Part shown: in pieces, positions 19,310-21,045 of the stretch
How the letters are laid out: each line of letters starts with the position of its first letter
Numbering within the stretch: position 1 is the stretch's first letter
IMG/VR virus record: IMGVR_UViG_3300020469_000311
Span: 1 to 21,045 of that record
Length of the DNA stretch: 21,045 nucleotides
Source of the DNA: a virus
Strand: one strand, 5' to 3'
The notes under the pieces: generated by a model
The model's database searches: none
Told to the model about the DNA's origin: nothing
Seen by the model: the letters and a program-made list of their open reading frames with translations, nothing else
Made by a program: the position numbers and the translations under genes

Positions 19310-21045
19310 ACAAAAAATTCCTCCAAGGTTGCTCGTTCTTCGGCAGACCAGCCGATAGACTCTAATATTAATTTAAGTGGTTCTATGAAAGTCTTTTCAA
19401 ACTGTAAGTCATAGTCCACATACTTATGTAAGTTAAGTTCTTTAGGTAACACATCAGGAAATGCTATAACGTTTTCCTTGATCGAGTTAGGTAACTTAAG
19501 ATAACAAAACTTAATTCTGTTTCCATTTGTGATTAGCTCATATTTAGAGTTTAGCTTATTCATTTTAATACACTTGTTAAATAATAGTGAACCTCTTACG
19601 TGTATTGGACAGCTCTTCTTATATATCGACTTGTGATCATACCAGTCAGTTATGTTTGAAACTCTACGTGGAAATGACACCTGCTCTGGTGACAGTGACT
19701 TAAACTCATTCTTAAAGTCTCTTATAAACTTTTGTGTATCATATTCTGTACCTGATATGATTAGATTAAATGCCTCACGGAACTTACCTCTTACAACCTC
19801 AGGTGTTGATGACTTAATTGCTTCAATACCCATGATCTTAAGCTTAGGTTCTTTATATTGGACACCTTCATTATTATGAACATTTAGGATATACCTTTTC
19901 TTTGCCGTCCATATACCACTATCAGATATACCTTCCCTTGCCATGACCATTCTATTCTTATGAGCATTCATATTATCAAATAATTTTGAATACGCTTTTT
20001 CCAATACAGGTTCAAAGTGTTCTTTGCAAATCTTATCAAGAAATGATACAGGATTTGTAGGATTAAGCTTATCAACTAGAGGACCAAAGTTTACATATAA
20101 TGAATCCGTATCGATTGCAATTACATAATCTTTTTCAGTTTTAAGTATGTTATTCATTGCAGCATTCATAGCCTTTTCAGCCCATTGTATCGCAAGCTGG
20201 CCAGATAAAGTTACACCTTCAGCCAATCTTACATCAAAGTGTGCGAAGTGTTTATTACCTAGTGCACCATAAAGACTGTTAAGCAAGATCTTAATAGCCA
20301 TCTGACGATTTTCCATCGTGTTTATTTCTTTATCCAGCTCATAACTATAACCTTTTTGTATTTGCTTTTGTGCTGCAATTTGTATCTTCTTGACCGATAC
20401 ACGCTCATCATAATATTCTTCAATGATTTGAGGTAGTACACCATCAAAGTCTTTACGATAGCTTGAACCATTTGCTGCAACTGAGTGTACGCTGTTCACA
20501 CTTTGACCACTTAGATAATATGCCACATCATTCATCTTAGTGTCTTCAACGAGAGTTTCTGGTGACATATTATATTGTACAATAAGATTAGGATATAGAG
20601 AATTCAAATCAAAAGAAACAACCCAATGGTGCCGGCCAACCTGAGGAGCCTTGACATAACCACCTTCGAATGCTCGATATGGTTTTTCATTTACGTTGAT
20701 AGGTACAACCTTCTTATTTAAGTTAAGCCTACGATATATAATTGATTCCCATATTGCTGTAACACCAAAGGTGTCTTGGTAGTTAACACCACCTTTATAC
20801 GCCATAGTTAATGCAAGAGTAATAAGCCCCATCTTTTCTTCCATTCTATCGACAAGCTCAACATCTTTCATATTATAGTCAATATATTTTTGGTGATCAT
20901 CTTTATAAAGGTTTTTTAGTGAGCCAGATTCTTCAAAGGATAACTTCTTTTCACCAAGTACGACATTCGCTATGTGATTAAGAGCATAGGATTCTTGTGG
21001 ACCATAACTATAACCAAACTTTTGAAACAACTCCATGTAATCAAG
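19306..21045 (-). CDS. 43: Family B DNA polymerase gp43, C-terminal part
   Basis: This replicative polymerase is cut by the right edge of the window; 579 codons plus stop are present and the frame is open through base 21045. Counting from the Met at 21036, it has the exonuclease III motif YNMKD (54-58) and polymerase motif A SFDLNSLYPNL (141-151). It also has motif B KILLNSLYGALGN (249-261) and motif C IDTDSLY (308-314, catalytic Asp pair). The later MAREGISDSGIWTAKKRY and KIMGIEAIKSS are thumb-region blocks. The C-terminus ATLEEFFV should hold the sliding-clamp peptide. Exonuclease motifs I and II lie outside the window. It is followed, by ATGA coupling, by the MazG-like gene. Confidence 0.95.
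   Translation of the reverse strand, partial: LDYMELFQKFGYSYGPQESYALNHIANVVLGEKKLSFEESGSLKNLYKDDHQKYIDYNMKDVELVDRMEEKMGLITLALTMAYKGGVNYQDTFGVTAIWESIIYRRLNLNKKVVPINVNEKPYRAFEGGYVKAPQVGRHHWVVSFDLNSLYPNLIVQYNMSPETLVEDTKMNDVAYYLSGQSVNSVHSVAANGSSYRKDFDGVLPQIIEEYYDERVSVKKIQIAAQKQIQKGYSYELDKEINTMENRQMAIKILLNSLYGALGNKHFAHFDVRLAEGVTLSGQLAIQWAEKAMNAAMNNILKTEKDYVIAIDTDSLYVNFGPLVDKLNPTNPVSFLDKICKEHFEPVLEKAYSKLFDNMNAHKNRMVMAREGISDSGIWTAKKRYILNVHNNEGVQYKEPKLKIMGIEAIKSSTPEVVRGKFREAFNLIISGTEYDTQKFIRDFKNEFKSLSPEQVSFPRRVSNITDWYDHKSIYKKSCPIHVRGSLLFNKCIKMNKLNSKYELITNGNRIKFCYLKLPNSIKENVIAFPDVLPKELNLHKYVDYDLQFEKTFIEPLKLILESIGWSAEERATLEEFFV

Noticed and set aside
19002-19358. Plus-strand frame of 118 codons opposite the MazG-like and gp43 genes
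   Set aside because: It is antisense to conserved coding sequence, with no promoter or binding site; its Ser/Pro-rich composition is typical of a reverse-strand shadow.

Overview
The window is about 21 kb of an AT-rich genome. Every supported gene lies on the minus strand, so transcription runs from base 21045 towards base 1. Genes are packed with ATGA or TAATG stop/start overlaps and short gaps. The core set is T4-like: family B DNA polymerase (gp43), dCMP hydroxymethylase (gp42), UvsX recombinase, gp41 helicase and RNase H. This points to a lytic T4-type myovirus. The small gene families (FmdB-like protein, MGME1-like exonuclease, ThyX, PCAGLS-type cytosine methylase) suggest a marine member. 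The host cannot be read from the window.

Layout in order of transcription: (i) 21045-17989: C-terminal part of gp43, a MazG-like NTP pyrophosphatase and a PrimPol-like primase. (ii) 18008-16152: two putative PD-(D/E)XK proteins and small unknown genes, driven by repeated promoter/leader cassettes. (iii) 16165-14392: an Nmad1-like protein, dCMP hydroxymethylase, dCMP deaminase and a uracil-DNA-glycosylase-like protein. (iv) 14411-9337: a GT-B glycosyltransferase in the place T4 uses for beta-gt, a cupin, a GDPD-like protein, a nucleotidyltransferase-HAD fusion, a C5-cytosine-methylase-like protein and an NAD-dependent sugar epimerase. (v) 9327-5227: UvsX, two small unknown genes, gp41, an exported protein, ThyX and a 59-aa acidic protein. 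(vi) 5152-2115: small genes around RNase H, a conserved early-gene protein, an FmdB-like protein and an exported Cys-containing protein. (vii) 2083-1: a RecB/MGME1-type exonuclease, an unknown protein, an EF-hand membrane protein, a DxD glycosyltransferase and the start of a DUF6165-like gene.

The order 43 - 42 - glycosyltransferase - uvsX - 41 matches T4. With gp42 present, it suggests that this phage makes 5-hydroxymethylcytosine DNA and glycosylates it. A block of sugar-nucleotide genes sits between the glycosyltransferase and uvsX, so the sugar may not be plain glucose. This possible DNA hypermodification island is the most interesting feature of the window.

Six minus-strand sigma70-type promoters were found, each TTTACA - 17 bp - TATAAT or TACAAT. 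Three belong to a near-identical cassette that also carries the leader ATGAAAAAAGCGGAG. Two of the others lie inside coding sequence. Four genes missed by a 60-codon cut-off are included (1-101, 3236-3397, 5227-5406, 16367-16540), and several starts were moved on the basis of ribosome binding sites. No tRNA, CRISPR array, insertion sequence or clear terminator was seen. No gene-free stretch exceeds 300 bases, and plus-strand reading frames appear to be shadows.
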